Shown one piece after another: positions 1 through 10,559 of a stretch of 64,000 nt of DNA; the stretch's first letter is position 1, and each line of letters begins with the position of its first letter. The notes under the pieces were generated by a model. That model did not search any database. It saw only the letters and a program-made list of their open reading frames with translations, and was not told the origin of the DNA. The stretch comes from Acanthococcus lagerstroemiae. Lineage: Eukaryota > Arthropoda > Insecta > Hemiptera > Eriococcidae. The stretch spans positions 65,292,914 to 65,356,913 of the forward strand of contig CM063109.1 in assembly GCA_031841125.1 (NCBI GenBank). The letters run 5' to 3'. The translations under genes were made by a program, and so were the position numbers.

Positions 1-1480
1 GATAAAATGAAGACGAGTACTACTCATAATTCGAATAATGTCACTGATTTATTAAATCATGACTTCTCTACTGATAAAATGAGACATAAACTCCATCTGT
101 ACCTTCGAAAATGCTCTTCAATATTTGTTTGCAAACAGTGACAGTGAAGTTATTGCTCGTGACTCTGATTTTGAGTTTGACCTAATGGATCAACATAAAT
201 GGACTTGTGAAAAAGAGGCGAAAGCTGTGTGAATTTTGAAAGATGTTGAAGGCGTAAAGTGCTGGCAGTTCCAGAGCAGACTGTACAATCGCGTGCAAAC
301 TATTCTCTCAAATCAATCAGAATAATACGTCCACTTTTTGCCCCAACAGTATTTCCTTTTTTGCCTGTGGGTGGTTCATTTTCAGCCCCATAAATTTAAC
401 TTTCTTCAGTTATTGACTGGTTAAGACTTATTAGTTTTTGAGAGCACTCAAAGAAAGCTCATTCTTTTTATCACTCAAAAATGTAAAAGCAATCGAGAAA
501 TAATAATTACATCGTAAGCAATCTACTTTTTTTTCTTCTTCAAATTGCAAGACCATTTTTTCATAGAAAAAAATGTAGTTTTACGCTACCCCCTCCCCCC
601 TTAATTCTAAATGAAAATAGGTCAGATTATTTATCACAACCACAGAAAAAGGATTTCCTTACACATTGTCGTTCAAAATTCCTTTTTGAAACTCTTTCTA
701 CAGAAAGCTGGACTATGTTGACTTATTACCCTGAGAATTGAGTGTTCATGTTTTGCACCAAGTGACCCTATATATCTGCCGATTTTATAAATTTGGTAAA
801 AATGTATTCACTTGTTTCATAAAATCAGCAGAACCTGCCGATTTTATGAAATTGTCAATTTGAAGAATTCGGCATAACATATATAACACTACACAACAAT
901 ATTGAGATTTCTAAAAAAAAATATGACTCGAGAATATATGATTCTACATTATATGTATCTTCAACGAGGAATTCAAAGCAGATGTTAATTTATTGATTAT
1001 AATTCATTTTTTTAATCTATTTCATATTTTAAAAGCACTAATCAAACAACATTGTTGATTGTTGTTCAGTATTGTAATCAGTATCAGTATAGCTAGCTAT
1101 TCCCGGGCGACAAAAAAGAATGAAAAGTGAAAAATTTGATAAGATTTTAATTTTGAATATGGAAAACGAGAAGTTCTCGAGAAAAATGGTTAATGCAGTC
1201 GTATTCAGCATTCAAAATATAGCTAAAATTATACACGTAATCTCATCCCATTGCTTTTACGCTGTTGTATAGTGTAATAGGCCAATCATACGAGAGAATT
1301 TTGTGGGAAGTTTATAAGACCATAATGGTGAGCGAAGAAAACTACATAAGAAAATTATTTACAGAAATCATATGAAAAATCAAATAGGCAGCGATGTACG
1401 CAGGGAGGCTGAGGGGACTGCTCCTCCCACCTCATTACGTTCCATGTCTCTATAAAAGTGTAAGGAATAGTGCAAAAATA
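1..1480. other. AT-rich stretch without a recognised gene
   Basis: No open frame with recognisable protein motifs was found on either strand. The stretch is AT-rich and has many stops in all frames. The only structure seen is the short inverted repeat at 776-851, listed separately. It is probably old intergenic or decayed transposon sequence. Confidence 0.5.
776..851. repeat. Short inverted and direct repeat (CTGCCGATTTTAT motif)
   Basis: The motif CTGCCGATTTTATAAA at 776-791 is followed by its near reverse complement at 815-831 and by a third, direct copy at 835-851. The first two can form a hairpin with a loop of about 23 bases. No flanking duplication was seen. It may be the remnant of a small palindromic element. 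Confidence 0.55.
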
Positions 1481-1484
1481 TACT

Positions 1485-2042
1485 CAACATGGTGAGAAAA
1501 CGTTAATGATAAGAATTTCTGCTAGACCAGTATCTTTAATGATAATTCAAGTTTATGCCAACAGGGAGTCATAGTGAAGAAGAAGTAGGAAAAATTTATG
1601 AACAAATTCAAGTATCAAGTAAGGTGAAAGGAAGAGAAAATTTAATTATAATAGGAAATTGGAGCGCCAGAGTAGGTGAAAGAAAAGAATATGGGGTATA
1701 CGGAGAGCATGGTTTAGGAGAGCGATATGAAAAGGGGGCAAAACGCACAGAATTTTGTGAAGAATATAAATTAATTATTGGAAACACCCTGTTCAAAAAT
1801 CATGAGAGAAGAAAATACACTTAGAAAAGCTAGATGAAAGAAGATATCACGTAGATTATATTACAATGAGAAGAAGATATAAAAATCAAATATGGGATTT
1901 TAGGAAAAATAGTGATCACAATTTAGTAGTAATGAAATATAGGTTTAAATTTAAAAAGATGAATGAGAAGAAAGTGGAAATAAAATGGAAAGTGGAGTTA
2001 CTGAAAGAGGTGAAAAGAAAAGAGAAAGATATGAAAAAGAAA
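1485..2042 (+). pseudogene. LINE endonuclease fragment (non-LTR retrotransposon)
   Basis: This is a fragment of the apurinic-like endonuclease domain that nicks target DNA for LINE insertion. The open part (1555-1824) carries an IIGNWSARVGE segment, equivalent to the usual IMGDWNARVG catalytic motif, with Asp changed to Asn, and then an EFCEEYKLIIGNTLF segment. Past the stop near 1824 the similarity continues out of frame to 'SDHNLVVMKYRFKFKKMNEKK' at about 1914-1980. The same family recurs at 50455-51252 and, reversed, at 4400-5020. Similarity stops abruptly at 2042, where a dispersed repeat begins. The reverse transcriptase is absent, so this is a dead fragment. Confidence 0.82.
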
Positions 2043-2495
2043 TAACAATCATTATGGGTCAGTATTTTATTATTAAAAACAGCATACCTTGAAGCTATAC
2101 AAAAAGAAAAGCCAATTTCTTCTTATTAAAGGCCGAATAAAAAAAAAAAAAAATTGAATAAGAATGTTGAAACCCTTTGTAATTTCTCATAAAAGAGAAG
2201 GGGCCGATAAGGCATACGTTAATATTATTCAATCCGACTCAAAATATTTGCTCATATTGGTTCCAAGAAGGGGTCGGCGAGGGGGAAATAGAGGCACGGA
2301 TAAATCAGAATGAAAGTCCGATACGTAAAAGCGATCGTATCGAACTACAAGATTTAACGTAACACGATGAGTCCCTGAGTTATTAGTCACATGCTACATG
2401 CATTTGGTGATGTTAATAAAATTGCATACCCAGTTAGCCGTAAATACGTCTTCCTAACATTACAAGGCTGCACAGTGGTTTCAAATTATTGATGC
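2043..2495 (+). repeat. Dispersed repeat family R1, copy 1
   Basis: A stretch of about 450 bp is shared with 31492-31920 (almost full length) and 23460-23750 (truncated on the left). All copies share the segment ending in GCCGTAAATACGT. The left edge, beginning AACAATCATTATGGGTCAG, is the same in copies 1 and 3 although the neighbouring DNA differs, so it is probably a true element end. The repeat has no coding capacity and no obvious inverted termini. It may be a non-autonomous element of unknown class. Confidence 0.75.
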
Positions 2496-2726
2496 GGAAA
2501 AATGGGTTGACCAATTTTTTAAAAGTTCCAAAATAACCGTACCAATTTTTCTGAGCAAAACATCGGTCAATCAGTTATTGATCGATTACTATAAAATTCC
2601 CGAAGAATGAAAATCATTTTCTAATTTTTAGTAATTTTATATTGTCTTGACAAAAACATTGTATTTCAGAAGCAATAAGATTCAAATTAACACGAATTTC
2701 ATATAGATCAAATATTTATCGTCAAG

Positions 2727-2965
2727 CAAGGACGAAAAAAGGGTAGTCGGGGTCAGCTTGCTCTAAGCCTTCGTCGGAGGTGGGAAATATTAGTACACGG
2801 ATCAAAAGCTGGAAAAGTTGGAAAAATCCAACAAGTCAGAAAGTTGTATTTTTTTTTTTTTAGCCAACAGAAACAAATTTTGATACTTGGGAATTTTGAG
2901 TTGAGTCAGAGTTGGGAATTTAGCAATTTTTTCCCCTCCAGAAAAATCTCTTCGCTACATCCCTG
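2727..2965. mobile_element. hAT-type MITE, older copy
   Basis: The left end reads CAAGGACGAA and the right end reads CTACATCCCTG, close to inverted copies of CAGGGACGTA. The interior matches the cleaner copy at 61112-61301, including a TTGGGAATTTAGCAATTTT stretch and CCCTCCAGAAAAA before the right end. The flanks ATCGTCAAG and ACCGTCAAG look like a slightly diverged target duplication. It has no coding capacity and would be moved only by a transposase made elsewhere. Confidence 0.68.
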
Positions 2966-3201
2966 ACCGTCAAGAGTATGAGTTGTAATTTATTTTGAAG
3001 TAAAAATGTCTGCAATTATTATAAAAACAAAAAATAATACGTATCGAATATTAACGTTGAAAAAGTTGGATGAAAAGTTAAAAATAAAATATAGATGAAT
3101 AAGTGTAAAATAAAAGTGATGGTAGCCAGGAGATGGGAACAAAATCTAATGAAAAACAAAGGAGAAAATAGTATATTACACACCAAGAGTCAAAAGTGCG
3201 T

Positions 3202-3267
3202 GTTTACATGGCGAGGGGAAGTTTGCGAACGAGTGTAGCGAGTGAGCAGTTCCCAAGTCATGTAAAC
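3202..3267. repeat. Hairpin-forming inverted repeat
   Basis: GTTTACATG at 3202-3210 is reversed as CATGTAAAC at 3259-3267. Partial GGGGAA/TTCCC pairing continues inward around a GAACGAGTGTAGCGAGTGAG loop. It lies just outside the inverted-repeat-bounded segment at 3294-3811 and may belong to a larger decayed element. Confidence 0.5.
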
Positions 3268-3293
3268 TCAATTTTGGCTATTGTTGTGGAAGA

Positions 3294-3811
3294 TATTTTT
3301 TATACTACTTGATCAGAAGCGGCAATGTTTTTCGCGGACATAGCCTGTAATTTTTTTTTTTTAATCTATTTATTTATTTATTTAAATTATAGACAGGTGA
3401 TTTTTTGTGTGCGTAATTAATTCAAGCAGTATCACAGTCTTGTCTTCAGTTTGTTCACGTGCACAAACAGCATACACAGGTAGTGGCCAGAAAAAACGTA
3501 ACGATGGTTAACAATGAACGGTAACAGCTGTACTACGTCGTGAATGTTTAAATGCGTTCTTAAGTAGCTATTTTGTAATTCGCTCCGTGATCGCTGCATT
3601 TCAGTCAAATGTTTCAACGGACGCGGGTTCGATTCCCTAATACAAAATTACTGGCCAGCAATTTTTTTCATGTAAAAACGCTTTACATTGCGGGACCTTT
3701 ACTTTACATGCAGGTTTCGTTAGCACTCGATGCATGAATGATAGGCGCTTCTTGTCGTCCGTAAAACAAGAACGTAAACATTGCCTTTCTGATCAAGTAT
3801 TATAAAAAATA
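3294..3811. mobile_element. Candidate small TIR element containing a B-box-like site
   Basis: The left arm (3294-3330, TATTTTTTATACTACTTGAT then CAGAAGCGGCAATGTTT) is an imperfect reverse complement of the right arm at 3777-3811, with about 30 matching positions. A clean target duplication was not found. Inside, GGTTCGATTCC at 3626-3636 exactly matches the RNA polymerase III B-box consensus, but no convincing A-box lies upstream, so a tRNA or SINE origin is only a possibility. No transposase is encoded. Confidence 0.45.
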
Positions 3812-3824
3812 ATTCAAATACTTA

Positions 3825-4300
3825 GGTCATCTCTGATAACGCAGGATGGAAAGAGTAAAACAGAAATAAAGAGTAGAATAGAGCAAGCTAAGAGAGACTT
3901 TTTCCAAAATGGGGACATATTTTTGGTACTAAATAGATTTGGAAGACTGAGATTTATTCGAACGTACATTTGGAGTATAGCATTGCATAGATGTGAGACC
4001 TGGACAATAGGAACATGAAAAAGGATAGAAGCTTTGGAAAGGTGGTGTTATCGCAGAATATTGAAAATCAAATGGACAGAAAAGATTAGGAATGAGAAAG
4101 TATTGAGGCAAATAAGAGGTAAAAGGGAAATTTGGAATATAGTCGTGAAGAGAAGAGTTAAATGATAGATCATAATACGAGACACCTAAGGATGTTGTTA
4201 GGTCATAATATAAGACATCTAGGGATATTGTTATTATTGCTAGAGGAAATGGTTGAGGGAAAGAACTGGAAAGGAAGGCAAAGAATGAGCTAGGAAGAGC
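3825..4300 (+). pseudogene. LINE reverse transcriptase C-terminal fragment
   Basis: Forward translation, with stops, gives the region after the polymerase active site: a YLGHLITQDGKSKTEIKSRI-like start, then a CETWTIG-like segment, EALERWCYRRILKIKWTEKI, and a basic tail with GRQR. These are the usual landmarks downstream of the FADD/YADD motif in LINE ORF2. Stops interrupt it near 4017 and 4162. It belongs to the same family as 1485-2042 and 27970-30893. The catalytic core is missing. Confidence 0.78.
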
Positions 4301-4399
4301 AGATAAAAAAATACAAAGTGCAAACCCTTCTTAGAGATGAAAAGATTAGCGCAGGAGAGAAAAAAGTAGAGAGACGCAACCTACTGGTCGAGAAACTGA

Positions 4400-5020
4400 G
4401 AAATATAACATCCTCCACACTATCGTCTCTTTCTACACATTCACTTATACCTGTTCCATTTTACAGAGTTTTTCAACATATTTCACCAATCTTTTTATTT
4501 TATCTCTTTTATAGTCTAAGAGTCATCTTTTTTTCATCCGTTAAATTATTTGTTCTCTTTATTCTTGCTACAAGATATCTTTTTACTTCATTACATGCCC
4601 GATCAAGTTTTTCTGCTTTCATTTTTGTACCTCAACTTACACACAATTGTGATTAATCCATTTTTCTGTTGCCTTCTTACTTTGTCTCTTTATTTGAATT
4701 CCTAACGCCTCATATTTGTCCTTACTTTTTCGATCATTGGCTTATTTATACTTTCTTCTTTCTTCCATCAACTCTAATTTTTCACTTTTTATACTTCCTT
4801 TCTACTATTTGAGTACCTATTTATTTCCTTGCTGCCAGATTTATTGCTTTCTTTAGTGTGTCTCCACTCCCATTCTACATATATAATTTCCTTTTTTCGA
4901 TTTACAAAATTCTATCGTTACTTCGTTTTGCTCTTCCAATAACTTCGAATTCCATTTTGTTTTTACTTTCTTTTAAAATTTAAACCTATAATTCATTACT
5001 ACTAAATGTGATCACTATAT
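4400..5020 (-). pseudogene. Reverse-strand LINE fragment (endonuclease to RT linker)
   Basis: Read on the minus strand from about 5020, it starts at the end of the endonuclease (a GDHI-like remnant of SDHNLV) and runs through the linker. It aligns almost base for base with the forward LINE relic at 50917-51252 and continues past the point where that copy ends. A forward open frame of 112 codons at 4318-4656 is an antisense shadow of this fragment. Many frameshifts are present. Confidence 0.72.
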
Positions 5021-6790
5021 AGACGGCACAGTCCGCGAAGCAGACATGAAAATCTCTCCCGTGGTTGCAGACTCGTCTGCAGGATGATGCATTAGCAGAG
5101 CGTAGTGCTCGCAGGCTGGTACAAGGAACGTGACGCTCGCAAGGGAATACAGGCTGATGCAGTTTCTCTAGATACTGAAAATTTGGTATTTCTCTGTGCC
5201 TTTAGTTTTTCTTTAAGCTCCCTCACCATGCCGAGGTAGCACACACAGAGGGGAAATTTTGTATAAAGAACTGCATCGGAAAATACTGTGGGAAATTATT
5301 TAGGGGAACCATACTGGGCAGTAGGTGAGAAAATGATACGAGGAAATCTTTTAGCAGGTAGAGAGATCGTACAGGAAAATTAGCAAGATTCCCGGCATTC
5401 AAAAGAGATGTATTCTGCGGCGCGTACAATAATTCTAAGTTACTCTCTACGAAATTGACCTCATACGTCCAGAAAAACGATGTTGATTGCAGTTGAAAAA
5501 TATTCGGTGATAGTGAAACAGTAGAACGGATATCCAAAAGTGGTCTCTGGCTCGTAATCCTGTTCTCTTCGTCTCCTTATATTATTCCTCCACACTCGCC
5601 CGTCTAATCTCGTGCAATATTGATTTTTCTTTTGAAGCTAAATAAATGGAATATCGGTTTCTTTCCAGAGACATTTCAACTCAAGTAGGGCGGATATCTT
5701 ACAGAACCGTGAGGAAAAATCAGACCCTACAACTATTTTCTTCTCGCTAAAACGGCGACGAGAGACTTACTAAAACTCTAGTCATAATGAATACATCTTC
5801 ATCTCACAACAACCTACGGTACGTGTTCGGTAGCCTGTGCTATCGTGTGCACTTGCACAGAGGTACACAATCGGACCGAACGTTCTCGGAAAATCGTGTC
5901 GCCGGAGCCTGAAAAATCATTCATGTTCGTAACGTTCTTGTTCATGAAACGGCGACGAGTTTCTCAATAAAAAGGCCAGCGAATGAGCGAGAGCCTGATG
6001 GGTCGAACGTCGCCGCATTACGGTAGGAGGTCCACGGTTTCCTCTCCTCGCTCTCCGCCTTTCCACGCTCGGAAAATAGGTCAAAATGCGGCAGGCCCCG
6101 CCGAATTCCAAATTTACGTGTCGCATTTTCGTTTCATCTCTCTCGTACAGCCGGCGATATCACGGCGGATTTTCGATGAAATAATACGCGTATACGTCTT
6201 GGCAGATAGACGCTAGCCGAGTTCGCCTCCTCGACTTTGTTTCAGCCACTTGAGATGACTTTTCGGCCGCGCCGAAATTTCGACGGTAAATATTGTCGAC
6301 ATCGGTAGTCACTTTTTTTGCAGGGCGGCTAAAAACAAACAAGCGAGCTCGCCTGCTCGTGTTTACTATAAATTACTTCCATCGAATCTTTGGCCACGTT
6401 TCGAGAATGCAGAAGGTGATGCGATGTTATTACTACATCGTCTCGTTCATTACGAAACAGTTTCTCTAGGGCCATTAAAAAATCATTCAAAATGAAGTAT
6501 GTACTTTCGGTTCGGCGGCTTCGGTATTCGACTTTCAAGCCTGCGCCTCATCCGCAAAGATATACACGCCGTCTTACACGAATAATTTACATAATTTAAT
6601 TCGTCGCTCGCCTCTTCAAACGTTTTCGATGATAATGAAATTGATATAGACACGAGTCTTAACAACGTGTAATGAACGGATCGTGAAAATTGTTATGGGG
6701 TTTCGTTATAACGATTTCACAGTTGCCTTATACAGTAGGCCGAAGTGAAAAGGACAAAATTGTTTGAATTTTTTCGCCGAGTAGGGCGAT
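5021..6790. other. No recognised gene; CpG-richer block at about 5560-6720
   Basis: Several open frames of 60-104 codons occur on both strands, for example 5223-5537 minus and 5983-6216 plus. None shows a domain, a signal peptide or convincing splice sites. The part from about 5560 to 6720 has noticeably more G+C and CpG than its surroundings and contains few recognisable transposon pieces. It could be a regulatory region, an untranslated exon or older unique DNA, and nothing in the sequence decides between these. Confidence 0.4.
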
Positions 6791-6794
6791 CATC

Positions 6795-6856
6795 CCTCCT
6801 CTATGGGAGCTACCTTGGCTGCCGAGGGGGTTTAAAGAAGAACTGAAGGCACATCA
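6795..6856 (+). ncRNA. Degenerate LINE 5'-end ribozyme-like copy
   Basis: It shares the TACCTTGGC core and the downstream TTTAAAGAAGAACTGAAGGCACA with the copies at 27734 and 49789. A seven-pair P1-like stem can form between 6795-6801 and 6824-6830. The P3 strand that should read GGT is changed to GCC, and the P2 pairing is mostly lost, so it is unlikely to be active. No LINE coding sequence follows before the next 5' end at 6997. Confidence 0.5.
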
Positions 6857-6996
6857 TGTGGGATGCAATTAGCTTATCTAAAATAAGAAGGAAGGGCGAA
6901 AAAATAACCAAAAAGGCGAATGGGAACCTTTTTTACTATTTTGGACAATCCAAAGGTCATATAGAGGGGAGGGTTTCTATATTTATAAAAAATGGG

Positions 6997-7079
6997 GCCT
7001 CCTCGGCTTGTGTTTACCTTGTCGTGGTGAGGAGGCTTAAGTGAACGCGAGCTCAAAACATCGAGCATAAAAGAACACG
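6997..7079 (+). ncRNA. Candidate HDV-like ribozyme at the LINE 5' end
   Basis: An eight-pair P1 forms between GCCTCCTC (6997-7004) and GAGGAGGC (7029-7036). P3 is ACC (7016-7018) with GGT (7026-7028), enclosing a seven-base loop TTGTCGT. P2 can form between 7009-7014 and 7074-7079. A short P4 (7052-7054 with 7063-7065) leaves C7066 before ATAAAAG, the place where HDV-type ribozymes carry the catalytic cytosine. P1-P2-P3-P1'-P4-P2' is the HDV-like order. Such ribozymes are known at the 5' ends of R2, RTE-type and trypanosomatid L1Tc elements, where they cut at the first base of P1. Assignment here is by inspection only. Confidence 0.62.
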
Positions 7080-7359
7080 GATAAAGGAGCAGGGGAGAGA
7101 GTGAATAGTAGAGTAGCTCTCTCAACTCAAGTGGTTAAAACCTGTATCCGGCTCCCCCGAATGACGAAGCGCTCACAACTAAAAACACTCAGGAGATGGA
7201 AAACTCCGAAAGATAAACCCTTCAGAAGGCAACGGGAAACCACTGAAGTATTTTCCCAAATTTCATTAATGGCTAGAAACAACTTAAATATGGCCCTTAG
7301 TCCGGGGCACCCCTTAAATGGGGAGAGGGCGCTTACAATACCCCCGCTGGCTGATAAGG

Positions 7360-7525
7360 ATCGGTACGTGGAATGTGCGAAGCTTGTATCAAGCAGGAAA
7401 AATCCAAAACGTCAAAGCCGAGCGCAAAAGAATGAGTATTGACATACTCGGGATGAGCGAGGTAAGATGGCCTGCAAGCGGTACAACAAGGATGGAAAAA
7501 TCGACGTTGTACTACTCCGGTTCAA
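7360..7525 (+). pseudogene. LINE endonuclease, N-terminal part
   Basis: The frame contains IRIGTWNVRSLYQAGKIQNV near its start and DILGMSEVRW further on. These are the hallmark first strands of the LINE endonuclease, with the catalytic Asn in GTWN and Glu in SEVRW present. It ends at TLYYSGS, exactly where the reverse LINE is inserted, and continues in phase at 11651. An ATG in the same frame lies upstream at 7318, but the conserved domain begins near 7360. A second open frame over 7101-7442 is in another phase and has no LINE-like features. Confidence 0.85.
7511..7525 (+). repeat. Target-site duplication, left copy
   Basis: ACTACTCCGGTTCAA at 7511-7525 is repeated exactly at 11637-11651, on the two sides of the reverse LINE. 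Its length of 15 bp and its position next to the LINE 3' tail (an AAATT repeat read on the minus strand) are typical of target-primed reverse transcription. Confidence 0.9.
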
Positions 7526-7615
7526 TTTAATTTAATTTACAGCGTATATTTGTTGATTATTCTACAAAAAACTATTTATATTTTACAATATTATAGGTAT
7601 GTACCAAACTCGCCG

Positions 7616-8437
7616 TCAACCGGCCCAACGCTGGGCATACGCCTCACCGATCCTTTTCCATTTATTTCTATCGTATGTTTCCCTTCCCCGTGCTATTCCT
7701 ACCCTCCTCGTAATTTCATCCCTCCATCTCCTGAGTGGTCTTCCCGTCCTTCTCTGTCCCTCGTACATTTGCCATTCCATAACCCTCCTTGACCATCTTT
7801 CGGCATCTCCTCTCATCACATGTCCCGCGTACTTGAATTTCAATTTTTTGATTTTATATCCGACATCTACCACGCCCGTCCTTCTTCTGATTATCACATT
7901 CCTAACTTTATCTTTTCTTTTTAGATTCAAGATACTCCGCTCCATTGCTCTTTGTGTGGAACTAATTCTTTCCAGTTGTGTATCTGTGAGTGCCCAGGTC
8001 TGTGCGCCGTAGGTTAGCACCGGCGTTACACACATGCTGAGGGCTTTTGTTTTGGCTTCCATGTTCCCATTTCTTTTGAAAATCCACCCTAAAGCCCAGA
8101 AACTTCTCCATGCTTTTGATCTTCTAATTTGAATTTCTTTCTCCAGACCCTTTTGAAACGAAATATTTTGTCCTAGATATGAATATTCCTCAATTCTCTC
8201 TATCCTATTTATTCCGATCGTAAGCTGCGTTTCTGATCCGTTACTCATATATTTCGTTTTGCTTACATTTGTTCTTAGCCCTATCTTTTCGCACTCCTCC
8301 GACAGTTCCGTTGCCATTCTCCCTAATTCTTCATTGTTCGTGTGTATTAAAACAACGTCGTCAGCAAATTTTAGGTTGTTCAGCTTTTTCCCATTAATTG
8401 GCATCCCATAGCTTTCCCATTCCATTTTTTTGAACAC
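7616..8437 (-). pseudogene. LINE ORF2, reverse transcriptase C-terminal half
   Basis: The 273-codon open frame begins just before the polymerase active site: the FADD tetrad is encoded at 8357-8368. Next come a VSKTKYMSNG segment, a YSYLGQNI thumb-like segment, a LTYGAQTWALT segment and an AGHVMRG/GRPLRRWRDEI basic tail, in the order seen in RTE-like LINEs. The first two aspartates of the active site are intact. The upstream fingers and palm lie in another frame between about 8440 and 8810, so a frameshift separates the two halves. Confidence 0.88.
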
Positions 8438-8439
8438 GC

Positions 8440-10500
8440 TTTCTAGTGTACATGTAAATAAATTCGGTGAGAACGGGTCCCCTGTTTTACCCCCCTCCCT
8501 ATCTCAAACATTTTCCCTTTCCCTTCCACTTTTATGTAAGCTTAGGAGTTGTGATACGCATTTGTAGAATTTTTATTATTTTAGTGTCACAGCCCGCTTG
8601 AATTAATGTCGTCCATATGCTTTCGTGGTCGATGGAGTCGAATGCCTTCTGAAAATCAATAAAGAGGAGGTGTAATTTTAGGTTATATTCTTTTGCCTTC
8701 TCCATTATTTGGTTGATTGTGTATATATGATCTATTGTGGAGAACCCCTTCCTAAACCCCGCCTGTCCTTCGTCAATGTACCTATCTATTTGATTATATG
8801 CCCTATTTTTTTAGTATAGCCATGAACCCTTTAGCGATGCCTGGTGAGAGACTGATAGGTCTATAGTTGTCAATTAGAGTTCTGTCCCCTTTCTTGTGCA
8901 ATAGGATAATTTCTGAGATTTTCCATTGTTGTGGGATTGTCTCGGTCTCTACTATTTTATTAAAAATCTGTGTCAGTGGCTGTGCGAGGCTTTCCGAGAA
9001 CATCTTAAGTATATTGTTACCTATTCTGTCTGGTCCCGGGGTCTTTTCTGCTTTTAAGTGAGATAACCAGTTGTGGGTTTCTTGCACCATTATGTGTTGG
9101 AGGGGCGTGGATGAGGGTGGAGGTATGGTTGCTTCAATTTGTGTTTGGGTGTTTCGTTTGGAGTAGAGTTGTCTGTAGAAGTTTGTAGCGATCTCTAACA
9201 CTTTCCTCCTGCCGTGTCTTATCTTTCCAGTCTTATCCTTCAGCTTATTCATTATCTCGTAACCCCTCGAGAGTACTTTTCTGACTTTCCTTATTGACCC
9301 TGATTCCTCCATAATTTCCTTTGTTACCCTATTGTCAAATTCATATACGTCCCTTCTCACCTCTTTCTTTATGCATTTCTGGATTTCTGCTAATTCAATT
9401 TTTTGTGATGCAGTCAATAGCGGTAATTTCTTGAGTTTTTCTCTTTTTGTAATGAGTGCCTTGGTGTTGGGGGATAGTTTATCATCCGTCTGCGCTGTTG
9501 TTTTTTCCTTACCAAATTTCTTTATAGCTGCCTTTATTACTCCTTCTATCGTGTTGTATAGCCCTTGCGTTCCTTTACATTCTATTTCTGTCAGTCTCTC
9601 TGTCACTTGTTCTGTTATGAAGTCGTTTGCCGTTTGCATGTTGTATAAGGGGATTATAGTTTTCAGCGCCTTTCTATTATTCTTTTTGTTGTTCATAAAA
9701 AATGCCCGTGTTGGGAATTTCAGCTTACATCTTATTATTCGGTGATCTGAGGAAAAAGGGAATCTAGATATGGGTGATACATCCATCACTATGGATAAAT
9801 CGTTAGTCAATAGATGATCAATAGCGTTTTTTGTGCGCCTGTCTGGAGAAATTCATGTCCATATTCGATTTTGTCTTTTGCAAAAATAGGTATCCGCAAT
9901 TTTTAGCCCTCCGCTTGACGCTAATGCCATCGTTCTAATTCCATTATCGTTGGACTCACCTTTCGCAAATGCACCTGTACAGTCGCTATATGAGCCCATT
10001 GTTCCAATTTTACTATTAAAATCACCCATTATTATTGTATAATATTCTCGTTCCGCTATCATAGTTTCCCTTAGCATGTCGTAAAACTGATCTTTCACTG
10101 TGTCTGATGCGTCTTGAATAGGCGCGTACACCTGGATTATTGTCATTCTTATTTTACTGCTAAATTTTATCTTTAGTATTCCTATTCTCTCATTTACTGC
10201 TTTTATTTCGTAGATTCTATCATATATGCTTCCCCCCTTATATAAAACCCTATACCCCTATATCCTTTCGTTTCCCCGAAATAATAAAAGTAGTTCCCAT
10301 TTTTCCTTCTAATAAGAGCTTCCCCCTCCTTTCTTACTTCTGCCAAACCAACTACATCCCAGTGTATCCATTGCAGTGCGCTTTCGAATTCCGTTAACCT
10401 TTCTCTTCACCTACTAAACCTCTACAGTTAAAATGAAGTAAATCTAGTTTACAGTTTCTTATCTTACTCTTCTTTACCTTCCCTCTTGTATTCTCGGTGG
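8440..10500 (-). pseudogene. LINE ORF2, endonuclease and N-terminal reverse transcriptase
   Basis: Minus-strand reading starts near 10480 with a LHFNCRGL endonuclease start and a VGLAEVRKEG segment. It continues in the 97-codon frame 9853-10146 with IIMGDFNSKIG, and after a stop near 9852 (probably Trp to stop) in the 335-codon frame 8803-9810. That frame holds FSSDHRIIRC (endonuclease end), a linker, EKTPGPDRIGNNILK and IILLHKKGDR/YRPISL, which are RT motifs 0-2. Further motifs (LLFIDFQKAFDSIDH-like) lie at 8600-8700 after a frameshift. Each domain is therefore present, but no single frame is complete. Confidence 0.85.
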
Positions 10501-10559
10501 AAATTGCAGTCTCTGCACCCCACGGTGACTGCTGTCCGACTTGGGGCGGGTGCCGGCGA

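Noticed and set aside
4318..4656. A 112-codon forward open frame rich in Phe and Ser
   Set aside because: It is the antisense shadow of a reverse LINE fragment that aligns with the forward relic at 50917-51252 and with LINE linker features.
7616..8012. Overlapping forward open frames opposite the LINE RT
   Set aside because: The minus strand has the FADD active site and thumb landmarks; the forward frames show only antisense Leu/Ser/Pro-rich sequence.
9332..9745. A 137-codon forward frame resembling a membrane protein
   Set aside because: It is antisense to the LINE ORF2 linker; hydrophobic runs are expected opposite Lys/Glu-rich coding sequence.
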